Assembly (NCBI GenBank): GCA_002713365.1
Contig: PASR01000011.1
Coordinates: forward strand, 406,110-470,109
DNA length: 64,000 nucleotides
Direction: 5' to 3'
Source of the DNA: Rhodospirillaceae bacterium
GTDB lineage: Bacteria; Pseudomonadota; Alphaproteobacteria; UBA6615
The notes under the pieces are model-generated. The model saw only the letters and a program-made list of their open reading frames with translations, did no database searches and was not told the DNA's origin. A program made the position numbers and the translations under genes. How positions within the stretch are numbered: position 1 is the stretch's first letter; each line of letters opens with the position of its first letter. Positions 1 through 8,523 of the stretch are shown here, piece by piece.

Positions 1-242
1 GCCCATGGAAATGTACATATAAGTTTACTAACACAGCCTACGTCCATTAATCTTGCAACTCCCGATTTATCGGTACCTGCATTGTTACTAACTATAGTTA
101 GGTTTTTAACTCCAAGTTCACAAACACCATCTATTAGTATTTCTGGAACTCCTGGTCCACCAAATCCTCCAATTAGTATAGTCATACCGTCAGTGATAAC
201 ATTGACAGCTTCGACCAGAGTATGGGCACGTTTGTTTTGCAT
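1..242 (-). CDS. CoA-transferase family I, alpha subunit (partial)
   Basis: This is the N-terminal 80 codons of a family I CoA-transferase alpha subunit (3-oxoacid, 3-oxoadipate or glutaconate type); the rest lies beyond the left edge. Such enzymes move CoA between carboxylic acids as an alpha/beta heterodimer in the cytoplasm. The reading frame opens with ATG at 242 and soon shows the glycine-rich CoA-binding loop IGGFGGPGVPE, followed by the VSNNAG strand typical of the fold. It lies 90 nt downstream of the DUF35 gene and in the same direction, so it probably belongs to the same catabolic operon. The acid substrate cannot be told from this fragment. The beta subunit would be expected further left. 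Confidence 0.85.
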   Translation of the reverse strand, partial: MQNKRAHTLVEAVNVITDGMTILIGGFGGPGVPEILIDGVCELGVKNLTIVSNNAGTDKSGVARLMDVGCVSKLICTFPW

Positions 243-331
243 ATACGTATGATCCTAATCGTAATTAAGTTAGCTTATAGATCAAAAATTACTAATACCA
301 AAAGTGAAAGTATATTCAGACGGTTTAATTA

Positions 332-727
332 TTATGAATTATGTAGAGTGAAATAAGGGATACGGTTTCCCGTGTTATCTTTACGATAAACAACATCGAC
401 TTCTTGACCTACTTTTACGGAGTTTGTATCACAATCTATTATTCTGCTCATCATTCGAAACCCCTCGGCTAAATCTACTAAAGCTACAACATAAGGAGTA
501 TCCTCTTTATAGGCTGGCGGTGCTCGATGTATTACTGAGCAAGCATAAATAGTGCCTTTTCCTTTAGAGGTTTGCCATATTGGATCTGGTTTTCCACAGT
601 TTGGACAAATAGAGCGAGGATAAAATATAGAAATGTTACAGTGATTACATTGCTGGTACCTCAGTTCTTCTATGTTGATCCCCTCCCAATAAGGACTTGA
701 ATCAGGATCTGGCAGTTCTTCGGCCAT
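332..727 (-). CDS. DUF35 zinc-ribbon/OB-fold acyl-CoA-binding protein
   Basis: This 131-aa protein has the two parts of the DUF35 family. The N-terminal rubredoxin-like zinc ribbon has Cys27, Cys30, Cys41 and Cys44, and a C-terminal OB-fold follows (about residues 55-131). DUF35 proteins bind acyl-CoA and act as partners of thiolase-fold enzymes, as ChsH2 does for the aldolase Ltp2 in steroid side-chain breakdown. The thiolase-fold gene lies directly upstream with a 16-nt gap, which supports a complex between the two products. The length is normal for the family. The particular acyl-CoA is unknown. Confidence 0.88.
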   Translation of the reverse strand: MAEELPDPDSSPYWEGINIEELRYQQCNHCNISIFYPRSICPNCGKPDPIWQTSKGKGTIYACSVIHRAPPAYKEDTPYVVALVDLAEGFRMMSRIIDCDTNSVKVGQEVDVVYRKDNTGNRIPYFTLHNS

Positions 728-743
728 ATATTTTACTCCAATG

Positions 744-1889
744 TTATTCTAGTCCTAATATACAAGTGCTATTTGATGATAATACCCCACCTGTTCCACT
801 AGCTAAAGCTAAAGTAGCATTATTAACTTGGCGATCGCCACATTCTCCTCTTAGTTGACGCACAGATTCAATAAGTAAAAAGATTCCGTATTGCCCGGGA
901 TGACAGTATGATAGACCCCCACCATTGGTGTTCAGAGGAAATTCACCGCCTGGTGCTGTCCGATTACTACTAACAAATTCTCCACCCTCTCCGGGAGCAC
1001 AAAAACCAAGAGATTCTAAAGTTAATATTACAGTTATTGTAAATGAATCATAAATTTCAACTACATCTAAATCGCTATGTTTTATACCGGCCATTGCAAA
1101 AGCACGTTTTCCTGATTCTGCTGCAGGGGTAATTGTTAAGTCAGGCATTTCTGATATTTGTGCATGCGAGTGGGACTCGCCTTGACCTAAAAGCCAAACT
1201 GGTGGCTTAGGCAGAGATTTTGCTAATTCAGGACTAACTACTACGACGCATCCTCCACCATCTGTAACCAAACAGCAGTCCAAGCGGTGTAGTGGAGAAG
1301 CAATCATTTGTGAGTCTAATACTTCATCTACAGTTAACTTTTCTCTTCGGTAAGCTGAGGGATTTAAAGATGCCCAAGCTCTGGTTGATACTGCTAATTC
1401 AGCCAGTTGTTGTGATGTTGTGCCATACTGAGCCATATGCCTGGAAGCTGCTAGAGCATAAGCTCCCACAGGTATGGGTAGTCCGTAAGGAGTTTCATAT
1501 TGATATCCCAAGTCGGAATGTGCTTCGAATATACGACGTTCCCGCCGTGATCTCTGAGTACTTCCATATAGTATGATTGCTACCTTACACAGCCCCGCCT
1601 GGATTGCTGCAGCTGCGTGTCCTAGATGAAATTCGAAGGAAGCTCCACCGACAGAAGTATTATCTGAATAAACGGGATTAATACCTAGATATTCAGCGAC
1701 CTGTAATTGCGGCAACCTTCCCCAGTTACCGCTACTAAATACTGCATCTACATCCTTCTTTTCTAGGCCGGCTTCAGCTAATGCCTTAACCATTGCCTCA
1801 GCTTGAAGAGTCATAACTGTAGAATCTGGAACTACACCAAGTCGAGATTCCGCAACTCCAGCAATAGCGCAGGCATATTTTAAACTCAT
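744..1889 (-). CDS. Thiolase-superfamily protein, Ltp2/SCP-x-like, without the usual active-site Cys
   Basis: This 381-aa protein has a thiolase fold throughout. The C-terminal block NTNGGGLSYCHPGQYG (near residue 320) carries the conserved Cys-His region. The N-terminal nucleophile region instead reads DNTSVGGAS (residues 76-84), with Gly where thiolases have the acylated Cys. Members of this branch, such as Ltp2, work as retro-aldolases on acyl-CoA thioesters together with a DUF35 partner rather than as Claisen thiolases. The partner gene is immediately downstream and a luciferase-like oxidoreductase gene lies 21 nt upstream. A retro-aldol step in a CoA-bound side-chain pathway is therefore the best reading. 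Plain thiolase activity is less likely. Confidence 0.82.
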   Translation of the reverse strand: MSLKYACAIAGVAESRLGVVPDSTVMTLQAEAMVKALAEAGLEKKDVDAVFSSGNWGRLPQLQVAEYLGINPVYSDNTSVGGASFEFHLGHAAAAIQAGLCKVAIILYGSTQRSRRERRIFEAHSDLGYQYETPYGLPIPVGAYALAASRHMAQYGTTSQQLAELAVSTRAWASLNPSAYRREKLTVDEVLDSQMIASPLHRLDCCLVTDGGGCVVVVSPELAKSLPKPPVWLLGQGESHSHAQISEMPDLTITPAAESGKRAFAMAGIKHSDLDVVEIYDSFTITVILTLESLGFCAPGEGGEFVSSNRTAPGGEFPLNTNGGGLSYCHPGQYGIFLLIESVRQLRGECGDRQVNNATLALASGTGGVLSSNSTCILGLE

Positions 1890-1910
1890 ATTATTAGTCC
1901 TATTTTATTA

Positions 1911-3143
1911 TTATTCTGCAGCAGTTGCATAATCGGGCACTTCTAACTCCGGCAGTACTTTAGTCATAAATAGTTCAATTTCTTCTAGCAAATCTTCTTT
2001 TGGCTGCTGTGCCCAATGAAAAATAAGAGTGATGTATTCTGCAGGGACTTGTTCATAAGTTGCCCTCCACTTCTGTATAGATTCTTCTACTGTTCCACCT
2101 ATGAAAAAACCCGAATTTTTTATGTCTTGTATGTGTTCAGAATCAGATTTACCTCCCTGTGGCCAAAAAGGAAAAAATGGCCCATAGAGATTTTTATAGA
2201 TGTCTAAATCATACTCTAGTAGTTTGCGATCGTAGTCTTGAGGTGTCTTAGTTATATGAGGCCAACGTACCATATTTTGTTTTTGTCCACGAACTAAGTG
2301 GCGTCCATATTTCGCTGCTTCTTCAACGTATAAATCAACGAATTCCGTCATTCCCTCGGTTGTCATGAAGTATGTCGGGATTAGGTCGTTTTTTGCACAA
2401 AAGCGAATTCCCTCCGGGCTCTTATTAACTCCAACAAATACTGGAGGTCTAGGATTCTGGTAGGGCTTTGGCACAACACATACCCTTTGCACGGTACCGT
2501 TTTCGTCAACTTCACCAATTACTCCAGCATCGCGAGCAATTTTCCATGCTGGATAATTCTCGATGCCAGTCTCTATGGGGTATGGAGCCTGATAGTGATT
2601 GCCTTCTAATCTTACAGATTCTTCAGTCCAACATTTTAATAGCATTTCGACTCGTTCTTCAAATATTTCTCTATTACGTTTATCGTCATCACTTCCGTGA
2701 ATAGTCGTTGCTGGTGTATCGCTAAACTGACCTATAATATTGGTCCAACGTTTTTGGTATCCTCTCGCAACTCCGCAAAAGAAGCGTCCATTTGATAAAT
2801 GATCAATTATTGCGGTTTCTTCTGCCACCCGTATAGGGTCGCGAGTAGCCATTACATAACCTAAGGCACCTACATTAATTTTATTTGTTTGTGATGCCCA
2901 ATGGGCATTAAGTATGCCAGGATTCGGTCCTATCTCATAACCCTCAGAATGAAGATGATGCTCTATAGTTGCCATACCCCATACGCCCAATTCTTCGCAG
3001 GCTTTTACTATTTCAGTCCACTCATGCACAATCCACTGATAGGTATCAGAATTATTACCCATGCCACGGTTAGCTTTGCGACCTTGTTCGCCCTTAGAAG
3101 GGAACATCGGATAAAGTTGTATGATTACTTTAGGCAATGTCAT
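1911..3143 (-). CDS. LLM-class flavin-dependent oxidoreductase
   Basis: This 410-aa protein belongs to the bacterial luciferase-like monooxygenase superfamily, TIM-barrel enzymes that use reduced flavin and O2. Visible family features are the early barrel strand ending in IEHH (near residue 60), the segment DHLSNGRFFCGVARG (about 115-129), and the late VFVGVNKSPEG block. It is the first gene of the apparent operon leading into the Cys-less thiolase and DUF35 genes, so it probably oxidises a precursor that is later handled as a CoA ester. The substrate cannot be read from the sequence, and this family is over-annotated in general. Length is slightly above the usual 330-380 residues. Confidence 0.85.
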   Translation of the reverse strand: MTLPKVIIQLYPMFPSKGEQGRKANRGMGNNSDTYQWIVHEWTEIVKACEELGVWGMATIEHHLHSEGYEIGPNPGILNAHWASQTNKINVGALGYVMATRDPIRVAEETAIIDHLSNGRFFCGVARGYQKRWTNIIGQFSDTPATTIHGSDDDKRNREIFEERVEMLLKCWTEESVRLEGNHYQAPYPIETGIENYPAWKIARDAGVIGEVDENGTVQRVCVVPKPYQNPRPPVFVGVNKSPEGIRFCAKNDLIPTYFMTTEGMTEFVDLYVEEAAKYGRHLVRGQKQNMVRWPHITKTPQDYDRKLLEYDLDIYKNLYGPFFPFWPQGGKSDSEHIQDIKNSGFFIGGTVEESIQKWRATYEQVPAEYITLIFHWAQQPKEDLLEEIELFMTKVLPELEVPDYATAAE

Positions 3144-3222
3144 TTGAATTTCCTATAGATATATTGGTTATAATTTGTTGATATTTACTATGGTTTATTC
3201 CTATATTTATCTTTGTTATTTG

Positions 3223-4386
3223 CTAATTAATACCTGATAAGTCTAGTCCAAATATTTCGGCTGCCCAGTCAGACATAACGTCTCCAATTAACTGACGGTT
3301 ATCTATTTGGCAGTGCTCGGCTCCTCCTTCTTCTAAAGTAAATATTTTTAGCTTTCGATTAGGGCTGTTTATTGCTTCTTCATATGTTTTTGTCGCCATC
3401 CATAATGGAACTTGGCGATCATTTTCCCCATGAGCTACAAGCAATGGACAAGTAATTTTTTCAACTATTCCTTGAAGTGTCATTTTACGTGTTACTTCAA
3501 GCGCAGCTTCGGGAGTTTTTTGCCCTGTTACCCACATCCCGTGACTAACTACATCTGGTACTGAGGGAGCGGACATTTCTTTATTAGTTGCACTTTCAAA
3601 TAACATTCCAAAATCGTATAATGCTCCCCAAGCGATACAACATTTAAGACGCTTTTCAAATGCGGCTGCCCTTGGAGCATAATATCCTCCTAAACTATTA
3701 CCTGAGAGACCTATACGGTCTATATCAACGTCGTTTCTAGTTTGCACATAGTCCACTAGCACTTTTACACAGTGTTCCGTTTGATGGTCAGTTGTTAGGT
3801 TATGAAGACGAAGAGCTCCACCGGATCCTGGTTGATCAACTATTAACATGTGCATGCCACGTTTGCGATACTCTTCACCTATGATTGGATAATGAAATTC
3901 CTTTAATGAATCAAAACCTTGTATATGAATCATAACAGGGGCGGGACCATCTCCATTCGCTTTGACAAAAATACATGGCATAAGGCCGTCTTGAAACGGG
4001 ATATCAATATATTCCACTGGGTCGCGTCCCACTTCTCTGGCTTTTCTATATATGTTAATTCCACGATTGTAGGTCATTAATTCTCTAGGGTCACTGTGAT
4101 GAAGAAACCTTTCGGCTCGTAAATAATATATTCCTGCACGATGATATTTACGAGCAGCTGTTAAAGGATGACCTTCATTAAGATCAACATCTCCCAATCT
4201 CTCCAGTTTTTCTGCTAGTTTCATAAAAGCCTCGAACCAAGCCTCATTTGCAGTTGCCTTATCACCCCCAGCAAGATGCTTGACTGCTCTAAGAGCCTCT
4301 TCAGGTTCACTTATAGTGCCTACTTCATCAAATAAAGTAGCTGTAGTAAGACTCCAAGAATAATTATCTGGAAAATATTCAAACAT
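3223..4386 (-). CDS. Alpha/beta hydrolase of the FrsA/DHPON-hydrolase type
   Basis: This 387-aa protein has a helical N-terminal cap domain (about residues 1-120) followed by an alpha/beta-hydrolase core. The nucleophile elbow GNSLGG places the catalytic Ser at 231. The acid is in the HGENDRQVP loop and the His in GGAEHCQ near the C-terminus, so the triad looks complete. The helical cap plus late core resembles 2,6-dihydroxypseudooxynicotine hydrolase and FrsA-like C-C hydrolases rather than lipases. It lies 79 nt upstream of the luciferase-like gene on the same strand and may feed the same pathway. A C-C or ester bond hydrolase role is inferred; the substrate is unknown. Confidence 0.8.
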   Translation of the reverse strand: MFEYFPDNYSWSLTTATLFDEVGTISEPEEALRAVKHLAGGDKATANEAWFEAFMKLAEKLERLGDVDLNEGHPLTAARKYHRAGIYYLRAERFLHHSDPRELMTYNRGINIYRKAREVGRDPVEYIDIPFQDGLMPCIFVKANGDGPAPVMIHIQGFDSLKEFHYPIIGEEYRKRGMHMLIVDQPGSGGALRLHNLTTDHQTEHCVKVLVDYVQTRNDVDIDRIGLSGNSLGGYYAPRAAAFEKRLKCCIAWGALYDFGMLFESATNKEMSAPSVPDVVSHGMWVTGQKTPEAALEVTRKMTLQGIVEKITCPLLVAHGENDRQVPLWMATKTYEEAINSPNRKLKIFTLEEGGAEHCQIDNRQLIGDVMSDWAAEIFGLDLSGIN

Positions 4387-4524
4387 AATGTGCCTTCTAG
4401 GGTTACCTGAGGTTTAAGCAGTTTATTAGACTGAAATAAATACAAAATATCAATGTAAGAGTCTTACAAGCTATATAATAAACTTAGTTAATAATACTTT
4501 AGCGAGAAATGTTCTCAGTAATTA

Positions 4525-5697
4525 TTATTTAGTTTTAAGCCTTGTAAATGATTTATCTAGATCTGTAATAAGATCATCTGAGTTTTCTAGGCCTATATGA
4601 AGACGTAATAGAGTACCTTGGGGGTCCCAACTAGTCGCTGTTCGCGGTGGTGATCCAGGTAGAATTAGTGATTCATATCCACCCCAGCTAGCGCCCATAG
4701 CAAATAAATCCATATGATCAAGCATAGAACCCAGAGCTATATCATCATAATGTTTATCCAGAATTATGGAAAATAGACCGCTAGCCCCTAAAAAATCACG
4801 TTTCCACAATTCGTGCCCTGGGTGGCTTTCTAAGGCGGGATATAAAACTTGTTTAACTTCTGGCCTGCTCTCTAACCAATTTGCTACAATAATTGCATTT
4901 TCTTGATGTTGATTTAGACGAACACTCATTGTTCGCAGCCCTCTTAGCGCTAAATAACAATCATCAGGTGCAGCATGTTGTCCAGAATACCTAAATCCTT
5001 TAAATAAAGTTTCAAAGTGTTTTTCTTTAGTTACCAAAACACCTAACATTGCATCAGAATGGCCAACTATATATTTAGTTGCAGCATGTATTGAAACATC
5101 TATCCCCATTTGAAATGATTTGTAAAATAGCGGTGTACCCCATGTGTTATCATGCAGCACAACTGCACCTCTTTCGTGGGCAGCGTTGGCTATGGCTGGT
5201 ATATCTTGCATTTCGAAAGTTAATGAACCAGGGGTTTCTGTGTAAACTATGGTTGTATTGTCTTGAATAAGGTCCGCTATTCCAGCACCAATTTGGGGAT
5301 CATAGAAACTAGTTTCTACTCCATATTTAGCCAGTACATTATTGCAGAAATTGCGTGCAGGGAAGTAGGCACTATCAGTCATTAAAATATGATCACCAGA
5401 TTTTGTAAAAGATGTTAAAGCAACCGTAATTGCGCCTAGTCCGGACGCCGTAGTAATTGCACGGTCTCCTTCCTCAACCAATGCTACAGCTTCCTCTAGC
5501 GCCCTTTGCGTTGGGGTGCCGACTCGTCCGTAGACTATATCATTCATCGGATCACGATTTCTCCAACTTTTTAAAGTTGAAGATATTACAGTAGAAGCAT
5601 GGTAAACTGGAGGGTTTACGATACCATGATTTTCTTTTGGGTTTCGTCCGCCGCTAACTAATTTAGTCTCGTCATTCCTACTTATTTTTTTTGCCAA
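4525..5697 (-). CDS. metC: Cystathionine beta-lyase
   Basis: This 390-aa member of the PLP-dependent Cys/Met metabolism family splits cystathionine into homocysteine, pyruvate and ammonia. The cofactor lysine is Lys208 in SIHAATKYIVGHSD, with the PLP-contacting Asp in LHDNTWG (Asp183) and the phosphate-binding YGRVGTPT segment near residue 57. Local sequence (TETPGSLTFEMQD, GSWGG-type late block) fits beta-lyase MetC better than gamma-synthase. Only three bases separate its start from the sseA stop, so the two genes are co-transcribed. Other cystathionine or methionine gamma-lyase activities remain possible, as the family is hard to separate by sequence. Confidence 0.88.
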   Translation of the reverse strand: MAKKISRNDETKLVSGGRNPKENHGIVNPPVYHASTVISSTLKSWRNRDPMNDIVYGRVGTPTQRALEEAVALVEEGDRAITTASGLGAITVALTSFTKSGDHILMTDSAYFPARNFCNNVLAKYGVETSFYDPQIGAGIADLIQDNTTIVYTETPGSLTFEMQDIPAIANAAHERGAVVLHDNTWGTPLFYKSFQMGIDVSIHAATKYIVGHSDAMLGVLVTKEKHFETLFKGFRYSGQHAAPDDCYLALRGLRTMSVRLNQHQENAIIVANWLESRPEVKQVLYPALESHPGHELWKRDFLGASGLFSIILDKHYDDIALGSMLDHMDLFAMGASWGGYESLILPGSPPRTATSWDPQGTLLRLHIGLENSDDLITDLDKSFTRLKTK

Positions 5698-5700
5698 TTT

Positions 5701-6549
5701 TTAGACCTCTATTTCAACGTCTTTGTTGCTTCCCCATTCAGTCCATGAGCCATCATAAACAGTCCAGTTATTTCGACCGATAAGATGTAGGCCAAGACCT
5801 AGAATGCATGCGGTTATTCCTGAGCCGCAAGTTGTTATAACTGACTGTTCTTCATTAGCACCTAATTTATTAAAGACATCGACAAGCTCTTTGTTCGAAA
5901 TATAAGTTCCGTCATTATTAATGACCTTATCATATGGAAGATTAATGGATTTTGGTATATGTCCTGATCTAACTCCAGAACGGAATTCTGGTTCACTTCC
6001 GTTGAAGCGGTTTGTAGCTCTAGCATCTATGACGAGTTCTTTATTACTTACAATATTATTTTTAATATCAGATAATGATCTTATCACATCTGCATTTAAT
6101 TTCCCTAAAAAATCTCCCTCAGATATTTTGGGTAGATGATCTTCAATAGGTTTGTTTTCATTCATCCAGGATTTAAAGCCACCTGTCATTACTGATACGT
6201 TTTTATGCCCAAAGGCACGGAACATCCACCATACGCGAGGTGCAGAAAATATACCCTGGGAATCATATATAATAATTTTATGACTATTGGAAACTCCCAT
6301 TTCTCTCACTTTGGAACTAAATACCTCAGCCGAGGGCATCATGTGGGGCAGTGCAGAGCTAGAGTCCGAAATTTTATCTATGTCAAAATAAACAGCTCCT
6401 GGAATATGCATATCAAGATATTCTTTATAGCCGTCACGACCTGATGTTGGTAGATGCCAAGAGCCATCAATTATTTTTACGTTTGGATCATTTAAGTGAT
6501 CTACCAACCAAGAAGTACTTACTAGCGATTTATCGTTTACATATGACAT
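5701..6549 (-). CDS. sseA: 3-mercaptopyruvate/thiosulfate sulfurtransferase
   Basis: This 282-aa protein has two rhodanese domains (about 10-135 and 165-280). The active-site loop in the second domain is CGSGITA with the sulfur-accepting Cys at 241. The CGSG[IV]TA form marks mercaptopyruvate sulfurtransferases, whereas thiosulfate sulfurtransferases usually carry CRKGVTA. The enzyme makes pyruvate and a persulfide from 3-mercaptopyruvate. It lies between a cysteine synthase-like gene and metC on the same strand, which places it in cysteine and homocysteine turnover and sulfide handling. The length is that of the family. Confidence 0.9.
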   Translation of the reverse strand: MSYVNDKSLVSTSWLVDHLNDPNVKIIDGSWHLPTSGRDGYKEYLDMHIPGAVYFDIDKISDSSSALPHMMPSAEVFSSKVREMGVSNSHKIIIYDSQGIFSAPRVWWMFRAFGHKNVSVMTGGFKSWMNENKPIEDHLPKISEGDFLGKLNADVIRSLSDIKNNIVSNKELVIDARATNRFNGSEPEFRSGVRSGHIPKSINLPYDKVINNDGTYISNKELVDVFNKLGANEEQSVITTCGSGITACILGLGLHLIGRNNWTVYDGSWTEWGSNKDVEIEV

Positions 6550-6696
6550 TCAAAAAAACCCTATAATACATTACTAATTAAAATTTATACTTAGTTTAGT
6601 TAATATTTTTGAAACAATCACATTGATTTAAACACCGTATGATTAACGAGCATAAATAAATTTAATTACAAAATTTTATAACATTAGTTAAATATT

Positions 6697-7701
6697 TTAC
6701 TTGATCATCCAAGGTGGAAGTGGAAGGCCTTTTTCTTTTAGAAAAGTAAGATTAAAAATTTTTGATGCGTAACGGTGAGCTCCATCACATAAAATTGTAA
6801 CAATAGTATTACCAGGCCCCATTTCATTGGCCATACGGATTGCGCCTGCAACATTTATTGCGCTTGAAGTTCCCAAGCTTAGTCCCTCATGAATTATTAG
6901 ATCATATAATACAGGTAACATTTCTTTATCAGGGATTTGGAATGGCATATCAACTATAGTACCTTCTAGGTTTTTGGTGATGCGACCTTGACCAATTCCT
7001 TCGCTAATAGATGATCCCTCTGACTTAAGTTCGCCGTTTTTATAATAATTATAAATAGCTGCTCCCATAGGGTCGGCTAATCCAATTTTAACATTTGAGT
7101 TTTTTTCTTTAATGAATGAACTGACCCCAGCTAAAGTTCCTCCAGTACCCACAGCACATATAAAGCCATCTAATTTGCCTAATGTTTGTTGCCATATCTC
7201 GGGACCAGTAGACCTATAATGACCAAGCCGATTTGCTGTGTTGTCAAATTGATTTGCCCAAACTGCTCCTATAGAATCTTCATCATTTAGCTTTTTAGCT
7301 AGACGACCTGAGTATTTAATATAATTGTTATTGTCTTTATAGGGAACGGCAGGCACTTCTATAAGCTTTGCACCACAATTGCGTAGTGCATCCTTTTTCT
7401 CAGGAGTTTGAGTTTCTGGTATTACTATTACAGTTCTGTAACCGCGTGCATTGGCAACATGTGCAATTCCTATTCCGGTGTTTCCTGCAGTGCCTTCAAC
7501 TATAATACCTCCTGGTTTCAGAGTGCCTTTATCTTCGGCATCTTCAATTATAGCTAAGGCAGCCCGATCTTTAACCGAACCTGCTGGATTTAGAAATTCC
7601 GCTTTACCTAGTATTGTACAACCTGTTTTTTCAGAAGGTCCATTCAATTTTATTAGTGGAGTATTTCCAATAGAACCAACAATTCCATCTCGTAGATCCA
7701 T
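6697..7701 (-). CDS. Cysteine synthase-family PLP enzyme
   Basis: This 334-aa fold-type II PLP enzyme carries the lysine motif NPAGSVKDRAAL (cofactor Lys44), the carboxylate-binding loop GTAGNTG near residue 70, the glycine-rich GTGGTLAG phosphate cradle, and the late GTSSAINVAGA block. These define the O-acetylserine sulfhydrylase/cystathionine beta-synthase family. No CBS domain follows, so cysteine synthase is the likely role, making cysteine from activated serine and sulfide. It lies 147 nt upstream of sseA and metC in the same direction. It is somewhat longer than classic CysK, and a specialised cysteine beta-replacement enzyme is the main alternative. Confidence 0.82.
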   Translation of the reverse strand: MDLRDGIVGSIGNTPLIKLNGPSEKTGCTILGKAEFLNPAGSVKDRAALAIIEDAEDKGTLKPGGIIVEGTAGNTGIGIAHVANARGYRTVIVIPETQTPEKKDALRNCGAKLIEVPAVPYKDNNNYIKYSGRLAKKLNDEDSIGAVWANQFDNTANRLGHYRSTGPEIWQQTLGKLDGFICAVGTGGTLAGVSSFIKEKNSNVKIGLADPMGAAIYNYYKNGELKSEGSSISEGIGQGRITKNLEGTIVDMPFQIPDKEMLPVLYDLIIHEGLSLGTSSAINVAGAIRMANEMGPGNTIVTILCDGAHRYASKIFNLTFLKEKGLPLPPWMIK

Positions 7702-7771
7702 TAGACTGCCCTTTTATATATAAGTTAAGAAAATATTAGACTACTTTTTTATAGAGCAGCTCATTATAGTT

Positions 7772-8332
7772 TTATCTCACAGTTCTCTCAGGTCCGCGAC
7801 CACGAAAGGCATCAATAAAAAACGATGCTCTAACATCCATTTTTGAAAGATGCAGCCGAAGGCGCCAGGCAGTAAAAACTAAAGATTCGCCTAAATTACT
7901 ATGCGGTACTGCGATTACTCCATCAAAGCTACCTTTATATCTATCTGTCCATGATTTAATTTTTTTCATGGAATTTTCATCCGGTTTATCATAATAAATA
8001 ACAATGTTTCCATGTTCTAAAGCATGAACTATTTTTTCTAAAGGTTGTTTTTCCTTATAAAATCCTGGTCTGGTTGGATAAGGATAATGAGCGCCAGAGG
8101 TTGGAAATTCGGTATTATATTCTACTGGTCCTTCTACATGATCCCTTCCTTTGGACACCTCTTTTATAATATCTTTATATGCTGGATGATTTGCATCATA
8201 CTCATACATTGGATAATCGCTGCCGCCATGCATGTCTTTTTTTGAACTTTGGGCCTCTACCTCTATGACAGAAAAAACACTTAATAAACATATAACTGTC
8301 ATAATTCTAATCGAAGATGTAAGAAAAAACAT
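7772..8332 (-). CDS. Exported DUF3105-domain protein
   Basis: This 186-aa protein starts with a signal peptide (hydrophobic core about residues 8-24, probable cleavage after VEA). The mature part matches DUF3105 by its pattern of PTSGAHYP, a GFY segment, and VHALEHGNIVIYYDKP (His-Glu-His-Gly near residue 108). The function of the family is not known. The conserved His and acidic residues suggest metal binding, which is an inference. It lies 70 nt upstream of the cysteine synthase-like gene on the same strand but has no obvious role in sulfur metabolism. Confidence 0.75.
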   Translation of the reverse strand: MFFLTSSIRIMTVICLLSVFSVIEVEAQSSKKDMHGGSDYPMYEYDANHPAYKDIIKEVSKGRDHVEGPVEYNTEFPTSGAHYPYPTRPGFYKEKQPLEKIVHALEHGNIVIYYDKPDENSMKKIKSWTDRYKGSFDGVIAVPHSNLGESLVFTAWRLRLHLSKMDVRASFFIDAFRGRGPERTVR

Positions 8333-8523
8333 ATTATTTCTCGCTCTAAACTTTCTAAAAAATTAATCTACTAAATGATATAAGTATATCTAAAAAATTT
8401 ACTAAGTCCCAGACGGCACTGCTCTATAACATCCTTTCCATAGTATTAAGAATTACAAAAAATATAGTTAAGTAAATCAAGACAGCCGTTTTCTTCAATA
8501 AAATATTTATATGACTGTCATAG

